This document shows, one piece after another, positions 33,992-44,545 of a stretch of DNA of 51,228 nt (positions within the stretch are counted from its first letter, which is position 1; the number at the start of each line of letters is the position of its first letter). Where the stretch lies: the NCBI GenBank assembly GCA_020627785.1, contig JAHDGF010000035.1, positions 1 to 51,228 of the forward strand. The letters run 5' to 3'. The DNA is from Saprospiraceae bacterium. GTDB taxonomy: Bacteria > Bacteroidota > Bacteroidia > Chitinophagales > Saprospiraceae. The notes under the pieces were generated by a model, which was not told the DNA's origin, did not search any database, and saw only the letters and a program-made list of their open reading frames with translations. Made by a program: the position numbers and the translations under genes.

Positions 33992-36071
33992 ATGATGAGT
34001 AATTCACTTTTTAAAAATCTATTATTAATTGGCCTGACATTAAGCACAATAGTGCTTTTCGGTCAGGAAAAAGAACCAAGTCCTTTTGACTATGGAAGAA
34101 TGTGGACTTTCGAGAATCCTCCTAAAGAATGGTTTAAAGAAGCCTATGATTTTGCTCCAGAAGATGAGTGGTTTGATTTTGTTAGAAAATCTTCTTTAAG
34201 ATTTGCTTCCTGGTGTTCTGCGTCGTTTGTATCACCAGACGGTTTGATAATGACGAATCATCTCAAGAGATGAAGGAATATCCATCCAAGAAGCGGGTGA
34301 AAACTTTGATGAGAACGGTTTTTATGCAACAACTCTTGCTGACGAAAGACGCGTACCTGATCTATACGTAGAACAAATGATAAAGGCAATAGATGTCACA
34401 GATGATGTTAATACGGCTATTAAAAGTTTTATGGGTGATAACATGGAAGAGAAGCGAACTAAAGCCATGAAGCAAGTCGAAGATCTATACGCATCGAAAG
34501 AAGGCTGGGAAGGTTTACGGCTTCAGACTGTAAGCTTTTATAGTGGTGTGAAATACTCTATCTATGGTTATAAAAGATTTGATGATATACGATTGGTATG
34601 TATGCCTGAGAATAGCATCGGTTTTTATGGAGGTGATCCGGATAACTTCACTTACCCTAGATATAATCTTGATTTTACTTTTTGGAGAGCTTATGATGAG
34701 TCTGGAAATCCTCTAAACACCGCGGACAACTATTTAAAATTTAATCCTGCGGGAGCTGAAGAAGGAGAAGCTGTTTTTGTTGTAGGAAATCCAGGTAGAA
34801 CTGAAAGATATAGAACAGCTTCACAATTGGCCTATGATAGAGATCACAGATACAATGGGACTTTAGAAATGTTGACTAACAGAATTAATCTGATGCAGGA
34901 AGAATATGCAGAGATTAAAGATGTCCCTGAAAAGCAACAAGAAGCGCAAGAACTACTCGGAAGAATAACGAATTTTGCAAATGGACAAAAAGCTTATCGA
35001 GGAATTTTAGGTGGTCTACGAAACCCGGACTTATATGGGAGAAAAGTTGCGATGGAAAACTTGATCAAGGAAAAATCAGGCAACACAGAAAGTTGGGATA
35101 AAATTGATGAAATGTACAAGGAACTTACACCACATGCATGGGCTGTTAATAACTTAGGACCTTCGCCAATTAAAGGCAATATTCTTTCCCTAATGCATGA
35201 ACTACACGGTCTTGAATCAATGATTAAAGCAGAGGCACCTGCAGATGAAATTACAGCAAAGAAAGATGCGATTAAAGAGATGGCTTCTACCGCAGGAACC
35301 ATGAAAGAAAAAAAGCTTTTCACAGTACTTTTATCAGAATTAAGCAAGGCAATTCCTTCAGATAACATGGCACTAAGTTCCTTAATGGGAAACAAAAGCA
35401 TTTCAAGTTATGTCGATATGATCTTCAACGGCTCCCAAATTCTAGCCAATGATGACTTAGCCAAATTATTCAAAAAAGATAAGAAGCTTTTAAAAAGCGA
35501 TGACCCTTTATTAAAAGCCGCAAGAACACTTGTCCCTAGATATCAAACAGCAGTTGAAAAATATCAATTATTGAGCCCGCAGATTAAAGTATTAGAGACA
35601 GATGTGGTTAATAAAGCTTTTGATGTTTTTGGTGATGCGTTACCTCCTGATGCTACTTTTACTTTGAGAATTTCAGATGGAATAGTAAAGAATTACGAAT
35701 ACAACGGAACAGTAGCTCCATACAAAACAACGTTCTTTGGATTGTATGATAGACACTACTCTCATGGTGAAAAATATCCATGGAATTTACCAGAGAAATG
35801 GTTAAATCCAAGCATGGAACTATTGATGTCTCCTGTAAATATTGTTTCAACAAATGATATTATTGGAGGTAATTCAGGAAGTCCAATGATTAATAAAAAC
35901 AGAGAAGCAGTAGGTTTGATTTTTGATGGAAATATTGAATCGCTTCCTGGTAACTTTATATTTGACGAAGAGTCTAATAGAACAGTTTCTGTACACGCGG
36001 GTGGGATTCACGCCGCTTTGAAATATGTCTACAAAGCAGATAGACTAGTAAAAGAATTAGAAGGTAAATAA
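33992..36071 (+). pseudogene. S46 family dipeptidyl-peptidase (DPP7/DPP11 type), frameshifted at the catalytic His
   Basis: Two adjacent frames make one S46 serine peptidase, an enzyme taking dipeptides off periplasmic peptides. The first (33992-34273) has a signal peptide and GRMWTFENPP, and ends SPDGLIMTNHLKR-stop. The second is open from 34263 and continues SRDEGISIQEAGENFDENG, then TLADERRVPDLYVEQ to the end at 36071, with the nucleophile motif GGNSGSPM intact. Family members read TNHHCSR here. The sequence AATCATCTCAAGAGAT lacks five bases, which deletes the His-Cys pair (the trypsin-like catalytic His) and shifts the frame. All other parts look well conserved, so the lesion is recent or a sequencing/assembly error. 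Confidence 0.9.
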
Positions 36072-36079
36072 GATTTCAT

Positions 36080-36113
36080 TTATAAGTCCCGAGCATAATC
36101 TCGGGACTTATAA
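36080..36113. terminator. bidirectional terminator between the S46 gene and the AlkD-like gene
   Basis: A perfect 14-bp stem TTATAAGTCCCGAG (36080-36093) and CTCGGGACTTATAA (36100-36113), 6-base loop. Its 3' arm overlaps the stop codon of the convergent AlkD-like gene. Confidence 0.8.
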
Positions 36114-36776
36114 ATATTTTGACCCTTCACGTATTACCAATCTTGGCAAGTTTGGATTATCATCCATAAATTCTTGGACAGCTTCCTTGTTAAACTTTGA
36201 ATATTGCCTAAGTGCCCACCCTCCAGCTTTATTAATAAAGAATTCTTTAGATTCTTGATGCATTAAAATAATTCTTTTGATTTCATTAAAATCTGTCCTT
36301 TCTTTAAACTTCAGTTGATAGATCAAAGAGGTACGAATCAACCATATATTTTCTCCTTCTGACCAACGTTGTATAAATTCATCTTTATTTTTAGGAAACT
36401 TTTCAAAATATGATCCAATCATATTAGATGCTAAAAAATCTACAGTATCCCACCAACTTTTTGTTTTAATTAGTTTCTCGAATAATTCAATATCCTCCTC
36501 AATGATGCTTCTCTTGATTTTCATCATTAAATCCATTGCTAAGTATTGGCATTCTCGTTGATCCATCATCCATAGCTCAACCACAAGGTGTCTCCAATCG
36601 TGTCTTATTCTTTTAGAAAATTCAGACCAAAGTCCTTTAGATATTGATTTTCGAATGGGAGAAGGAACACCATAGTAAGGAGCTATATCCTTCATATAAG
36701 CCTTCATTTCAATTGCCTTCTCGGGATCTGCTACTGATCTTAATTCAGAATCTATAAAATCTATCAAATCATTCAT
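36108..36776 (-). CDS. DNA alkylation repair protein, AlkD-type HEAT-repeat DNA glycosylase
   Basis: A 222-residue all-helical HEAT-like protein that excises bulky or cationic alkylpurines (N3-methyladenine, N7-methylguanine) without flipping the base. Trp109 and Asp113 (KSWWDTVDFLA), Arg148 (IWLIRTS) and Trp187 (AGGWALRQYSK) occupy the catalytic positions known from Bacillus cereus AlkD, at identical numbering. It is divergent from rarA, with 56 bp between the two starts, and faces the S46 pseudogene tail to tail. Confidence 0.9.
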   Translation of the reverse strand: MNDLIDFIDSELRSVADPEKAIEMKAYMKDIAPYYGVPSPIRKSISKGLWSEFSKRIRHDWRHLVVELWMMDQRECQYLAMDLMMKIKRSIIEEDIELFEKLIKTKSWWDTVDFLASNMIGSYFEKFPKNKDEFIQRWSEGENIWLIRTSLIYQLKFKERTDFNEIKRIILMHQESKEFFINKAGGWALRQYSKFNKEAVQEFMDDNPNLPRLVIREGSKYL

Positions 36777-36809
36777 GCGTCTAAATTAACAGCCGAAAGC
36801 TATTTCTAA

Positions 36810-36817
36810 TAAATTTG
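36810..36817 (+). promoter_or_regulatory. -7 promoter box TAAATTTG of rarA-purK
   Basis: A perfect TAnnTTTG match. The in-frame TTG at 36815 lies inside it, so translation must begin at the ATG at 36833, giving a leader of about 12 bases. Confidence 0.5.
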
Positions 36818-36832
36818 AGGCAGAGTTCTGAA

Positions 36833-38122
36833 ATGAATACAATTAGAAACCCTTTAGCAGAGAGAATGAGACCAAAGAACTTGGAAAGTTACTTTGGTCA
36901 GAAACACCTGATAGGTCCAGAAGGCTTACTATATAAGGTAATTAAAAATGGCCAGATTCCATCAATGATATTATGGGGTCCTCCAGGAGTTGGAAAAACC
37001 ACGCTAGCATATATTCTATCTATAGAACTAGATCGACCCTTTCATTCGCTTAGTGCTATTAATTCAGGCGTTAAAGACATTAGAGAGGTAATAAACAGAG
37101 CTGAAAAACAGCATTTATTTAGTCAACCTCATCCCATATTATTTATTGACGAGATTCATCGTTTCAGTAAATCTCAACAAGATGCATTGCTGGGTGCTGT
37201 AGAAAAAGGGGTTATTACTTTGGTTGGTGCAACCACTGAAAATCCTTCCTTTGAGGTTATTCCAGCCTTGATTTCAAGAATGCAAGTATATGTACTAGAG
37301 CAACTGAACCTAGATGAATTAAAAGGATTGGCTACATATGCATTAGAGAATGATGAGTATTTATCAACTTTAAAAATTAAAATTGAAGAATACGAAGCCT
37401 TAATAAAATACTCTACAGGTGATGCAAGGAAGCTCTTGAATTGTTTGGAATTGATTGTGAATAAAAATTTAGAAGGTAATTCATTAATTATAGACAATTC
37501 CCTTGTTGAGACTACCATCCAGCAAAATCTTGTCATGTATGATAAGACTGGTGAACAACATTACAATGTAATTTCAGCTTTTATAAAATCAATCAGAGGA
37601 AGCGATCCGAATGCGGCGGTTTACTATTTAGCCAAAATGGTAGAGGCAGGTGAAGATCCATTATTTATTTGTCGTCGGATGATTATCTCGGCATCAGAAG
37701 ATATTGGCTTAGCAAATCCGAACGCCTTATTGCTTGCGAACCAGTGCTTTCAAGCCGTGCATCAAATAGGTTATCCTGAAGGAAGAATACCTATGTCGCA
37801 ATGTGCTATTTATTTGGCGTGCAGCCCGAAAAGTAACAGTGCCTACATGGCGATAAATAAAGCGCAAGCAGAATTAAAAAGTAATCCTAATGAACCTGTG
37901 CCTTTAAGTTTAAGAAACGCTCCAACTCAATTAATGAAAGATCTAAATTATGGACCTGGATATAAATATGCGCATGACTATCAAAACAACTTCATAGATG
38001 AAAACTTCTTACCAGAAAGATTGGATGGAAGCATCTTTTATGAACCAAGTGATAATACTGTTGAGATAAAATTTAAAGAGGTTTTAAAAAAGCAATGGTC
38101 CAAAAGATATAAATATGAATAA
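36833..38122 (+). CDS. rarA: replication-associated recombination protein RarA (MgsA)
   Basis: A 429-residue AAA+ ATPase acting at stalled replication forks and interacting with SSB. Walker A GPPGVGKT (49-56), Walker B ILFIDEIHRFSKSQQDALL, sensor 1 GATTENPSFEV and the C-terminal tetramerisation/clamp-loader-like region (SIRGSDPNAAVYYLAKM, ASEDIGLANP) are all present. The ATG at 36833 is chosen over a TTG inside the promoter. The last 8 bp overlap purK (ATGAATAA), so the two are translationally coupled. Confidence 0.96.
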   Translation: MNTIRNPLAERMRPKNLESYFGQKHLIGPEGLLYKVIKNGQIPSMILWGPPGVGKTTLAYILSIELDRPFHSLSAINSGVKDIREVINRAEKQHLFSQPHPILFIDEIHRFSKSQQDALLGAVEKGVITLVGATTENPSFEVIPALISRMQVYVLEQLNLDELKGLATYALENDEYLSTLKIKIEEYEALIKYSTGDARKLLNCLELIVNKNLEGNSLIIDNSLVETTIQQNLVMYDKTGEQHYNVISAFIKSIRGSDPNAAVYYLAKMVEAGEDPLFICRRMIISASEDIGLANPNALLLANQCFQAVHQIGYPEGRIPMSQCAIYLACSPKSNSAYMAINKAQAELKSNPNEPVPLSLRNAPTQLMKDLNYGPGYKYAHDYQNNFIDENFLPERLDGSIFYEPSDNTVEIKFKEVLKKQWSKRYKYE

Positions 38123-39260
38123 AGAAAATCTTCATCAAAAAAAGATTGGTGTTTTGGGAGGTGGTCAATTGGGTAGAATGCTGAACTTGGCTGCAAGTAA
38201 TTTAGGTTTTCATCTTCACTTTTTAGATAAAGAAATTGACTTCCCAGTCGGATTAGTTTCTTCAAATTTAAGTACAGGTGACTTCACAAATAAAGAGGAT
38301 GTTTTGACATTTGGTCAAAACATGGATATTCTCACAATTGAGATAGAAAATGTAAATACTGAGGCTTTGCGTGAGCTTCAGGCATCTGGCATTAAAGTGT
38401 TTCCTCAGCCCAAAATCATAGACTTAATCAAAGACAAGGGTTTGCAAAAAATGTTTTATGAAAAACAAGATTTGCCAACGAGCGAATTTAAAATCTATGA
38501 AAATAACCAAGCTATAAAAAAAGCAATAAACGAAAATAAAATTGCAATTCCTTTTGTTCAAAAAGCTCGAACAGAAGGATATGATGGAAAGGGAGTACTT
38601 GTTGTGAAGAAAAAATCAGATTTAGAAAAACTGTTTACATCACCATCACTTATAGAGCCATTAGTGGATATAAAGAAAGAGCTAGCAGTAATAGTCGCAC
38701 GGAATGAATCTGGTGATATTGAAACATATCCTACCGTTGATATGGTTTTTGATCAAGAGGCCAATTTAGTTGACTATCTTCAATGCCCCGCAGTCATCTC
38801 AAAAGAGGTTGATCAAAAATGCCAAATGATTGCTGTAGACCTGGCAAAAAAACTTGATTTGGTGGGTCTTCTTGCGATTGAGTTTTTCTTGACTAATTCT
38901 GGTGAAGTACTCATCAATGAAATGGCTCCGCGCACCCACAACAGTGGACATCTAAGTATGAACACATGTGTTACCTCTCAGTTTGAACAACATCTGAGAT
39001 CAATTCTTAATCTACCCTTAGGAAGTACTGAAGTTATCCAACCTGGAATTATGGTAAATCTTTTAGGGGAAAAAGACTATACGGGTCCAGCCAGATATAG
39101 TTTTATTCATTCACTTTTAGAATTACCAGGAGTACACGCACATATTTATGGAAAGAAAATCTCTAAGCCCAAAAGAAAAATGGGCCATATAAATATTGTT
39201 GGCAAAGATCCAGATAAACTCAAAGAAACCTTAACTCAGGTCAAAAAATTAATCCCTTAA
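38115..39260 (+). CDS. purK: N5-carboxyaminoimidazole ribonucleotide synthase
   Basis: A 381-residue ATP-grasp ligase joining bicarbonate to AIR in purine synthesis. The N-terminal GVLGGGQLGRML, QKARTEGYDGKGVLV, the ATP-grasp catalytic strand VGLLAIEFF and NEMAPRTHNSGH are diagnostic. The start overlaps the rarA stop by 8 bp. PurE, the next enzyme, is not in the window. Confidence 0.96.
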   Translation: MNKENLHQKKIGVLGGGQLGRMLNLAASNLGFHLHFLDKEIDFPVGLVSSNLSTGDFTNKEDVLTFGQNMDILTIEIENVNTEALRELQASGIKVFPQPKIIDLIKDKGLQKMFYEKQDLPTSEFKIYENNQAIKKAINENKIAIPFVQKARTEGYDGKGVLVVKKKSDLEKLFTSPSLIEPLVDIKKELAVIVARNESGDIETYPTVDMVFDQEANLVDYLQCPAVISKEVDQKCQMIAVDLAKKLDLVGLLAIEFFLTNSGEVLINEMAPRTHNSGHLSMNTCVTSQFEQHLRSILNLPLGSTEVIQPGIMVNLLGEKDYTGPARYSFIHSLLELPGVHAHIYGKKISKPKRKMGHINIVGKDPDKLKETLTQVKKLIP

Positions 39261-39303
39261 TCTCAGACGAATCGTTACCTTAGACTTTTTAAACGGATAA
39301 GCA

Positions 39304-41928
39304 TTGGCAAAAACGAAATCAAAAAAGGTTACTCCACTCATGAAACAATACATGAGTATAAAGCAAGTACATCCTGAGGCAATTTTACTTTTTCGAGTAG
39401 GGGATTTTTATGAAACTTTTGGAGCAGATGCTGTTACGGTTTCAAAGATTTTGGGGATTGTACTTACCAGTAGAAATAATGGGGGCTCTGACATTGAATT
39501 GGCTGGCTTTCCATATCATTCGGTAGACCTTTATCTTCCAAAAATTGTAAAGGCTGGTTATAGAGTGGCCATTTGTGAACAATTAGAAAAGCCAAGTAAA
39601 GAAAAGAAAATTGTTAAGCGTGGGGTCACTGATATAGTTACACCTGGGGTTACCTTTCATGACAATCTTCTTGACCATAGAGAAAATAATTTCCTTTGCT
39701 CCATACATTTAAATAATAAATCTAACCATGGGATTTCATTTTTAGATATTTCAACTGGAGAATATCTAGTCGCAGAAGGGAATGATAAAATGATTGCCAA
39801 GTTGGTTCAAAGTTTTAATCCTTCTGAAATTATTTTTTCTAGGCCAAATAAGAAAGCCATTGAGGAATTATTGGGCAATGAAAATTACTACTTTCAAATA
39901 GATGAATGGGTTTTCCAGAAAGATTATTGTTACGATAAATTATTAGAGCATTTCAAGGTAACTTCTTTAAAAGGTTTTGGCATAGAAGAATTAGATCAAG
40001 CCCAAATAGCCGCTGGTAGCATTCTTCATTATTTAGGAACTACCGAAAATAAAAAGTTAGATCACCTCGTCCGAATCAACCGTATTCAGACACAGGAGTT
40101 TATGTGGTTAGATCGATTTACCATAAGAAATCTCGAATTAGTTAGGAGTAATCATCCTACAGGTAGACCACTAGTTGATATTATTGATCATTGTATTTCT
40201 CCAATGGGTTCCAGGATGTTGAGGCAGTGGTTATTAATGCCCTTGATTAATCTACAGCAAATAAATGCCAGGCATGACATTGTTCATTATATGGTTCACA
40301 ATTTAGAATCGTTAGAGGGTTTTGAAAATGAATTAAAGAATATAGGAGACCTTGAAAGAATCACTGCAAGGTTGGCGGCTAGGAAAATAAATCCTAAGGA
40401 AATCAAAAGCTTGGAACGGTCTCTGAAGTCTCTTTTACCAATCAAAAAATTAATAAAGAGCAGTAATGAAAGTGCTCTTATAATCCTTGGTGAATTATTG
40501 AATGCATGCCCTCAGCTATTAAAGACTGTTGAAGAAACTTTAGCGGAAGATCCACCTGCCATTTTAAATAAAGGTCAAGTTATTAAGGATGGATTTAATG
40601 AATCGTTGGATGAGTGGAGAGATATTATAAAAAATGGTAAAGGGCTCTTAGTTGAAATACAAAAGAGAGAAGCCGAAGCAACAGGTATTGCTAACTTAAA
40701 GATTGGATTCAATAATGTTTTTGGATACTATCTGGAGGTAACCAATAAATATAAAAATCAGGGATTAATACCTGACGGATGGATTAGAAAACAGACCCTA
40801 ACAAATGCAGAGCGGTATATCACTGAAGAATTAAAGGAATTAGAAAATAAAATTCTCAGTGCAAACGAAAAAGTCGCAGAGTTGGAAGTACGGCTATACG
40901 ATGAGTTAGTTGAATCGTTGACCCCTTACATTGAGGCAATATTACAAAATGGAAAAGTCGTTGCTCAATTAGATTGCCTATGCAATTTTGCAAGAATGGC
41001 GATCAAGCACGTGTATGTAAGACCAGAGATGACGGATGGGTTAGAATTAGAGATAATTGAAGGAAGGCATCCTGTTATTGAACAAGAATTACCAATAGGT
41101 GAATCCTACATTCCTAACGATCTACATATGAGTAATGGTGATCAACAAATAATTATGATTACTGGTCCAAATATGTCAGGTAAATCAGCCATATTACGGC
41201 AGACGGCATTGATCTGCCTACTTGCTCAGACAGGTTGTTATGTTCCAGCAACAAAAGCAAACATAGGAATTGTAGATAAGCTATTTACCAGAGTAGGCGC
41301 ATCTGATAATATATCAAGTGGCGAGTCAACATTTATGGTTGAAATGATTGAAACCTCGAGTATTTTAAATAACATTTCAGAACGTAGTTTAATATTGTTG
41401 GATGAAATAGGTCGAGGCACAAGCACTTATGATGGTATATCTATCGCATGGTCGATCGCGAGTTATTTGCATAACAATGACATTGCACATCCGAAGACTC
41501 TTTTTGCAACTCATTATCTTGAATTAAATGAACTTGCAAAAGAATACGATCGCATTAAAAATTACAATGTTGCCACGAAAGAAATTGACAACCGGGTCAT
41601 ATTTTTAAGAAAGTTGGTTGAAGGTGGAAGTAATCATAGTTTTGGAATCCATGTTGCTAAGATGGCAGGCATGCCAAGAGAGATTCTGCAAGATGCATCT
41701 GCCCTACTCAAAGAGTTAGAGAAAAAATCTATCGGTGAACGGGAGAACATTGAAACTGCAATGAAAACTACAAGTGAATCTAAAGCAAGTGCCATGCAGC
41801 TCAGTTTTTTTAATGAAGCAGATGAACGCTGGTTGAAAATCAAAGCGGCATTAGAAAAGATGGACATTGATGCAATGACTCCTATTGAATGTATGATGAA
41901 ATTGCAAGAATTAAAATCTAGTCTTTAA
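39304..41928 (+). CDS. mutS: DNA mismatch repair protein MutS
   Basis: An 874-residue MutS1. The mismatch-binding loop LFRVGDFYETFGADA holds the Phe-x-Glu wedge. Connector, core and clamp domains lead to Walker A GPNMSGKS (from about 621), Walker B LILLDEIGRGTSTYDG and the TLFATHYLELNEL switch. The start is TTG at 39304, giving MAKTKSKKVTPLMKQYMS, consistent with the usual first residues of the family; no ATG gives a full N-terminus. Its stop overlaps the convergent bshB1 stop by 4 bp. Confidence 0.97.
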   Translation: MAKTKSKKVTPLMKQYMSIKQVHPEAILLFRVGDFYETFGADAVTVSKILGIVLTSRNNGGSDIELAGFPYHSVDLYLPKIVKAGYRVAICEQLEKPSKEKKIVKRGVTDIVTPGVTFHDNLLDHRENNFLCSIHLNNKSNHGISFLDISTGEYLVAEGNDKMIAKLVQSFNPSEIIFSRPNKKAIEELLGNENYYFQIDEWVFQKDYCYDKLLEHFKVTSLKGFGIEELDQAQIAAGSILHYLGTTENKKLDHLVRINRIQTQEFMWLDRFTIRNLELVRSNHPTGRPLVDIIDHCISPMGSRMLRQWLLMPLINLQQINARHDIVHYMVHNLESLEGFENELKNIGDLERITARLAARKINPKEIKSLERSLKSLLPIKKLIKSSNESALIILGELLNACPQLLKTVEETLAEDPPAILNKGQVIKDGFNESLDEWRDIIKNGKGLLVEIQKREAEATGIANLKIGFNNVFGYYLEVTNKYKNQGLIPDGWIRKQTLTNAERYITEELKELENKILSANEKVAELEVRLYDELVESLTPYIEAILQNGKVVAQLDCLCNFARMAIKHVYVRPEMTDGLELEIIEGRHPVIEQELPIGESYIPNDLHMSNGDQQIIMITGPNMSGKSAILRQTALICLLAQTGCYVPATKANIGIVDKLFTRVGASDNISSGESTFMVEMIETSSILNNISERSLILLDEIGRGTSTYDGISIAWSIASYLHNNDIAHPKTLFATHYLELNELAKEYDRIKNYNVATKEIDNRVIFLRKLVEGGSNHSFGIHVAKMAGMPREILQDASALLKELEKKSIGERENIETAMKTTSESKASAMQLSFFNEADERWLKIKAALEKMDIDAMTPIECMMKLQELKSSL

Positions 41929-42647
41929 AGTAAATCAAACAAGTCCTTAACTCCTATGTGACGAGTGACATTGAATGCTTCTCCGTAATCAGCTCCAATC
42001 TGGCGACCATACCCTGCAGCTTTAGCTCTTATAAAATCTAAAAAATTCGAAGTTGATATAGGTGTAACAGGTTCTTTTGATTCCGGATTGTAAAATTGTG
42101 ATCCAAAGCAAAGTATGGCTTCTATCTTTCTTTCCATTTGATCAGATATATCTACGACTAAATCAGGAACCAAGTTATGATCTTGAATATAATGATATAC
42201 TGCTTTGGGTCTCCACACTGCTTGTAGTTGACCATTCAATTCTGTTTCAACCTTACGAAGTCCAGAGATGAAACAAGCATCTGAAATTAATTTCGCTGCT
42301 CGACCATGATCTGGATGACGGTCGGATAATGCATTGGCGAGAATTATTTCTGGTTGATAGGTTCTAATTGATTTTACAATTTTGCGAATATTTTGCTCAT
42401 TGTGTTCAAAGAAACCATCCGCCATTCCCAGATTATCTCTATGATCTATGCCATAATATTGCCGTGCTTTTTCTGCTTCTTCTAATCGCAATTTAGCTGA
42501 ACCTCTAGTGCCTAACTCTCCTTGAGTTAAATCAACAATTGCAGCTGTTCTACCTGCATCTAAATGCTTCAGCAATGTACCACCGCAACTAAGCTCAACG
42601 TCATCCGGATGGACGCCGATGGCTAAAATATCTACTTTATTTACCAT
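41925..42647 (-). CDS. bshB1: bacillithiol biosynthesis deacetylase BshB1
   Basis: A 240-residue zinc-dependent LmbE-family deacetylase that converts GlcNAc-malate to GlcN-malate, the second step of bacillithiol synthesis. Zinc/catalytic motif VHPDDVELSCGG, the TQGELGTRG loop and the second zinc site SDRHPDHGRA mark BshB1 specifically. It implies bacillithiol as a low-molecular-weight thiol. It overlaps the end of fabH by 7 bp and is probably translated from the same mRNA. Confidence 0.95.
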   Translation of the reverse strand: MVNKVDILAIGVHPDDVELSCGGTLLKHLDAGRTAAIVDLTQGELGTRGSAKLRLEEAEKARQYYGIDHRDNLGMADGFFEHNEQNIRKIVKSIRTYQPEIILANALSDRHPDHGRAAKLISDACFISGLRKVETELNGQLQAVWRPKAVYHYIQDHNLVPDLVVDISDQMERKIEAILCFGSQFYNPESKEPVTPISTSNFLDFIRAKAAGYGRQIGADYGEAFNVTRHIGVKDLFDLL

Positions 42648-43699
42648 TTAATTATGACACTACCCCATGTAAATCCACTCCCAAATGCTGCTAAGCAAAT
42701 GGTATCGCCTTCTTTCACTTTTCCTTCCTCCCATGCTTCTGACAGAGCAATCGGAATGGAAGCCGCAGTAGTGTTACCGTATTTATGGATGTTATTAAAA
42801 ACTTGTTCATCTTTGAGGCCTAAAACTTTTTGGATAAACTGACTGATCCTAAGATTGGCTTGATGTGGGATGAGTAAATCAATATCCTCCGCTGTCTTAC
42901 CAATCTTATCTAAAGTACTTTTTATAACTTCCGGAAACTTAACAACAGCTTTTTTAAAAACAGACTTTCCATCCATGTAAGGGAAGTGATGACCATTTTC
43001 TAACATTTTATCTGTGATAAAGGTCCCGCCTAAAGTAGACTTATCCGGGAATCCAAATTGCTCTTTATCATCATGATGAACTCCCCCATGTGACCCAGGA
43101 CTTAGAAGAGATAAGATTTCTGCATTTGTGCCATCAGAATGTAATTCAGAAACTAAAATTCCTTTATCTTCTTCTGTTGCTTGAACAACTGCAGCACCAG
43201 CACCATCTCCAAAAATTACTGAAACGCCTCTTCCTCTAGTTGTAAATTCTAATCCCATAGAATGCATTTCTGCTCCGACCACTAAGATATTTTTGTACAT
43301 ACCTGATCTAATATATTGATCAGCAACAGATAAAGCATATACGAAACCTGAGCACTGATTTCTTACATCTAAGGCTCCGATTTCGGTTTTAGTTATACCT
43401 AAAGCTCTTTGAAGAAGAACGCCGCAACCAGGAAAATAATAATCTGGACTTAGTGTAGCAAATATTATAAAATCAACTTCTTCAGCAGTAATTCCAGCCC
43501 GTTCTAAAGCAACCTTGGACGCCTCATATCCCATTGTAGTTGTTGATTCTTCATGCTTGGTTCCAAATCTTCGTTCCTTAATTCCTGTTCTTTCTTGGAT
43601 CCATTCATCTGAGGTTTCCATGTGTTTTGATAAATCATCATTAGAAACCACATTATTCGGGACATAATGTCCTATACCAGCAATTTTAGCTCTTATCAT
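42641..43699 (-). CDS. fabH: 3-oxoacyl-ACP synthase III (FabH-like)
   Basis: A 352-residue thiolase-fold enzyme condensing acyl-CoA with malonyl-ACP to begin fatty-acid synthesis. The catalytic triad is Cys116 (RNQCSGFVYAL), His279 (LIPHQANLRI) and Asn309 (YGNTTAASIP). At 352 residues it is longer than E. coli FabH (317), with an insertion around 200-245, seen in some Bacteroidota copies. Starter-unit preference cannot be told. It is upstream of and overlapping bshB1. Confidence 0.92.
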   Translation of the reverse strand: MIRAKIAGIGHYVPNNVVSNDDLSKHMETSDEWIQERTGIKERRFGTKHEESTTTMGYEASKVALERAGITAEEVDFIIFATLSPDYYFPGCGVLLQRALGITKTEIGALDVRNQCSGFVYALSVADQYIRSGMYKNILVVGAEMHSMGLEFTTRGRGVSVIFGDGAGAAVVQATEEDKGILVSELHSDGTNAEILSLLSPGSHGGVHHDDKEQFGFPDKSTLGGTFITDKMLENGHHFPYMDGKSVFKKAVVKFPEVIKSTLDKIGKTAEDIDLLIPHQANLRISQFIQKVLGLKDEQVFNNIHKYGNTTAASIPIALSEAWEEGKVKEGDTICLAAFGSGFTWGSVIIKW

Positions 43700-43771
43700 T
43701 GGTTAGTTTTTGTTAGGTCTAATATAAATAATTAGAATGAAAGGGAATGTCGTTCAAGAAAGCTTGTGACC

Positions 43772-44545
43772 CTATCTTACACTTGACTTTTGAGGAATTA
43801 ACTCAAGGTAAAGTTTTAACCCACTTTTAAATCTTTTAGTAAAACTATACTTCAAGTTTAATTTTAGATAGGTTTCATAATCTAATCCTTCAGTGGATAA
43901 TTTATCCAAGATAGTATCAATGTTTTCTACCCCTAATGAGAGAATTTGATTTAACTTTTGGATGGCTTCATTTGATACATGTTTTCTTGCAATCCAAACG
44001 GCAAAAACAAAAGGTAGGTTTGTTAACTCTTTCCAATATTCTCCGAGATCATATTTATATCTAAACTGAGATTCAAATTCAAAGACTTTATCTCCAATCA
44101 TAACTACCCCTGTATCTTTGGAATTTGAATGGTAGCCTAGACTTACATCTTGTTTTTTGAAGATTGGATTGATATGCCAATACTCTCTGCATAGGACTTG
44201 AACTAAGGCATTTGAGGTCATGGAATGATCATCAAGAATTACCTCATTTATATTTTCAATTGAAGTATTTGTCAATAAACAAACTGAGTTGACTGGACCA
44301 TCAGAAGCAATACAAAAATCTGTGATAATTTTAACATCCGGATTATCATTAAGGAAGGCAGCTGGAACTAAGGCAATGTCAACTTTATTCTTTATAAAAG
44401 CCTCTGCACATTTGGCGGGATTATAAAGACTGAGATCAAAAGCCTTAAAGGAATTCTTGAAATGATCAAAACCATAAGCGAATGGCAAGGTATTTTTGTA
44501 ACTAACCATTGCAACCTTAACTCTATGATTCATTGCCTCTTCCAT
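43772..44545 (-). CDS. mqnA: menaquinone biosynthesis enzyme, MqnA/MqnD family (chorismate dehydratase-like)
   Basis: A 257-residue periplasmic-binding-protein-fold enzyme without signal peptide. VAMVSYKNTLPFAYG at the N-terminus, VDIALVPAAFL and the closing IRYKYDLGEYWKELTNLPFVFAVW-type segment (seen here as YDLGEYWKELTNLPFVFAVW) are features of MqnA and MqnD. MqnA dehydrates chorismate in the futalosine route to menaquinone. No other mqn genes are nearby, so MqnA rather than MqnD is a probable call. Two ATGs (44545 and 44533) are possible starts. Confidence 0.8.
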   Translation of the reverse strand: MEEAMNHRVKVAMVSYKNTLPFAYGFDHFKNSFKAFDLSLYNPAKCAEAFIKNKVDIALVPAAFLNDNPDVKIITDFCIASDGPVNSVCLLTNTSIENINEVILDDHSMTSNALVQVLCREYWHINPIFKKQDVSLGYHSNSKDTGVVMIGDKVFEFESQFRYKYDLGEYWKELTNLPFVFAVWIARKHVSNEAIQKLNQILSLGVENIDTILDKLSTEGLDYETYLKLNLKYSFTKRFKSGLKLYLELIPQKSSVR

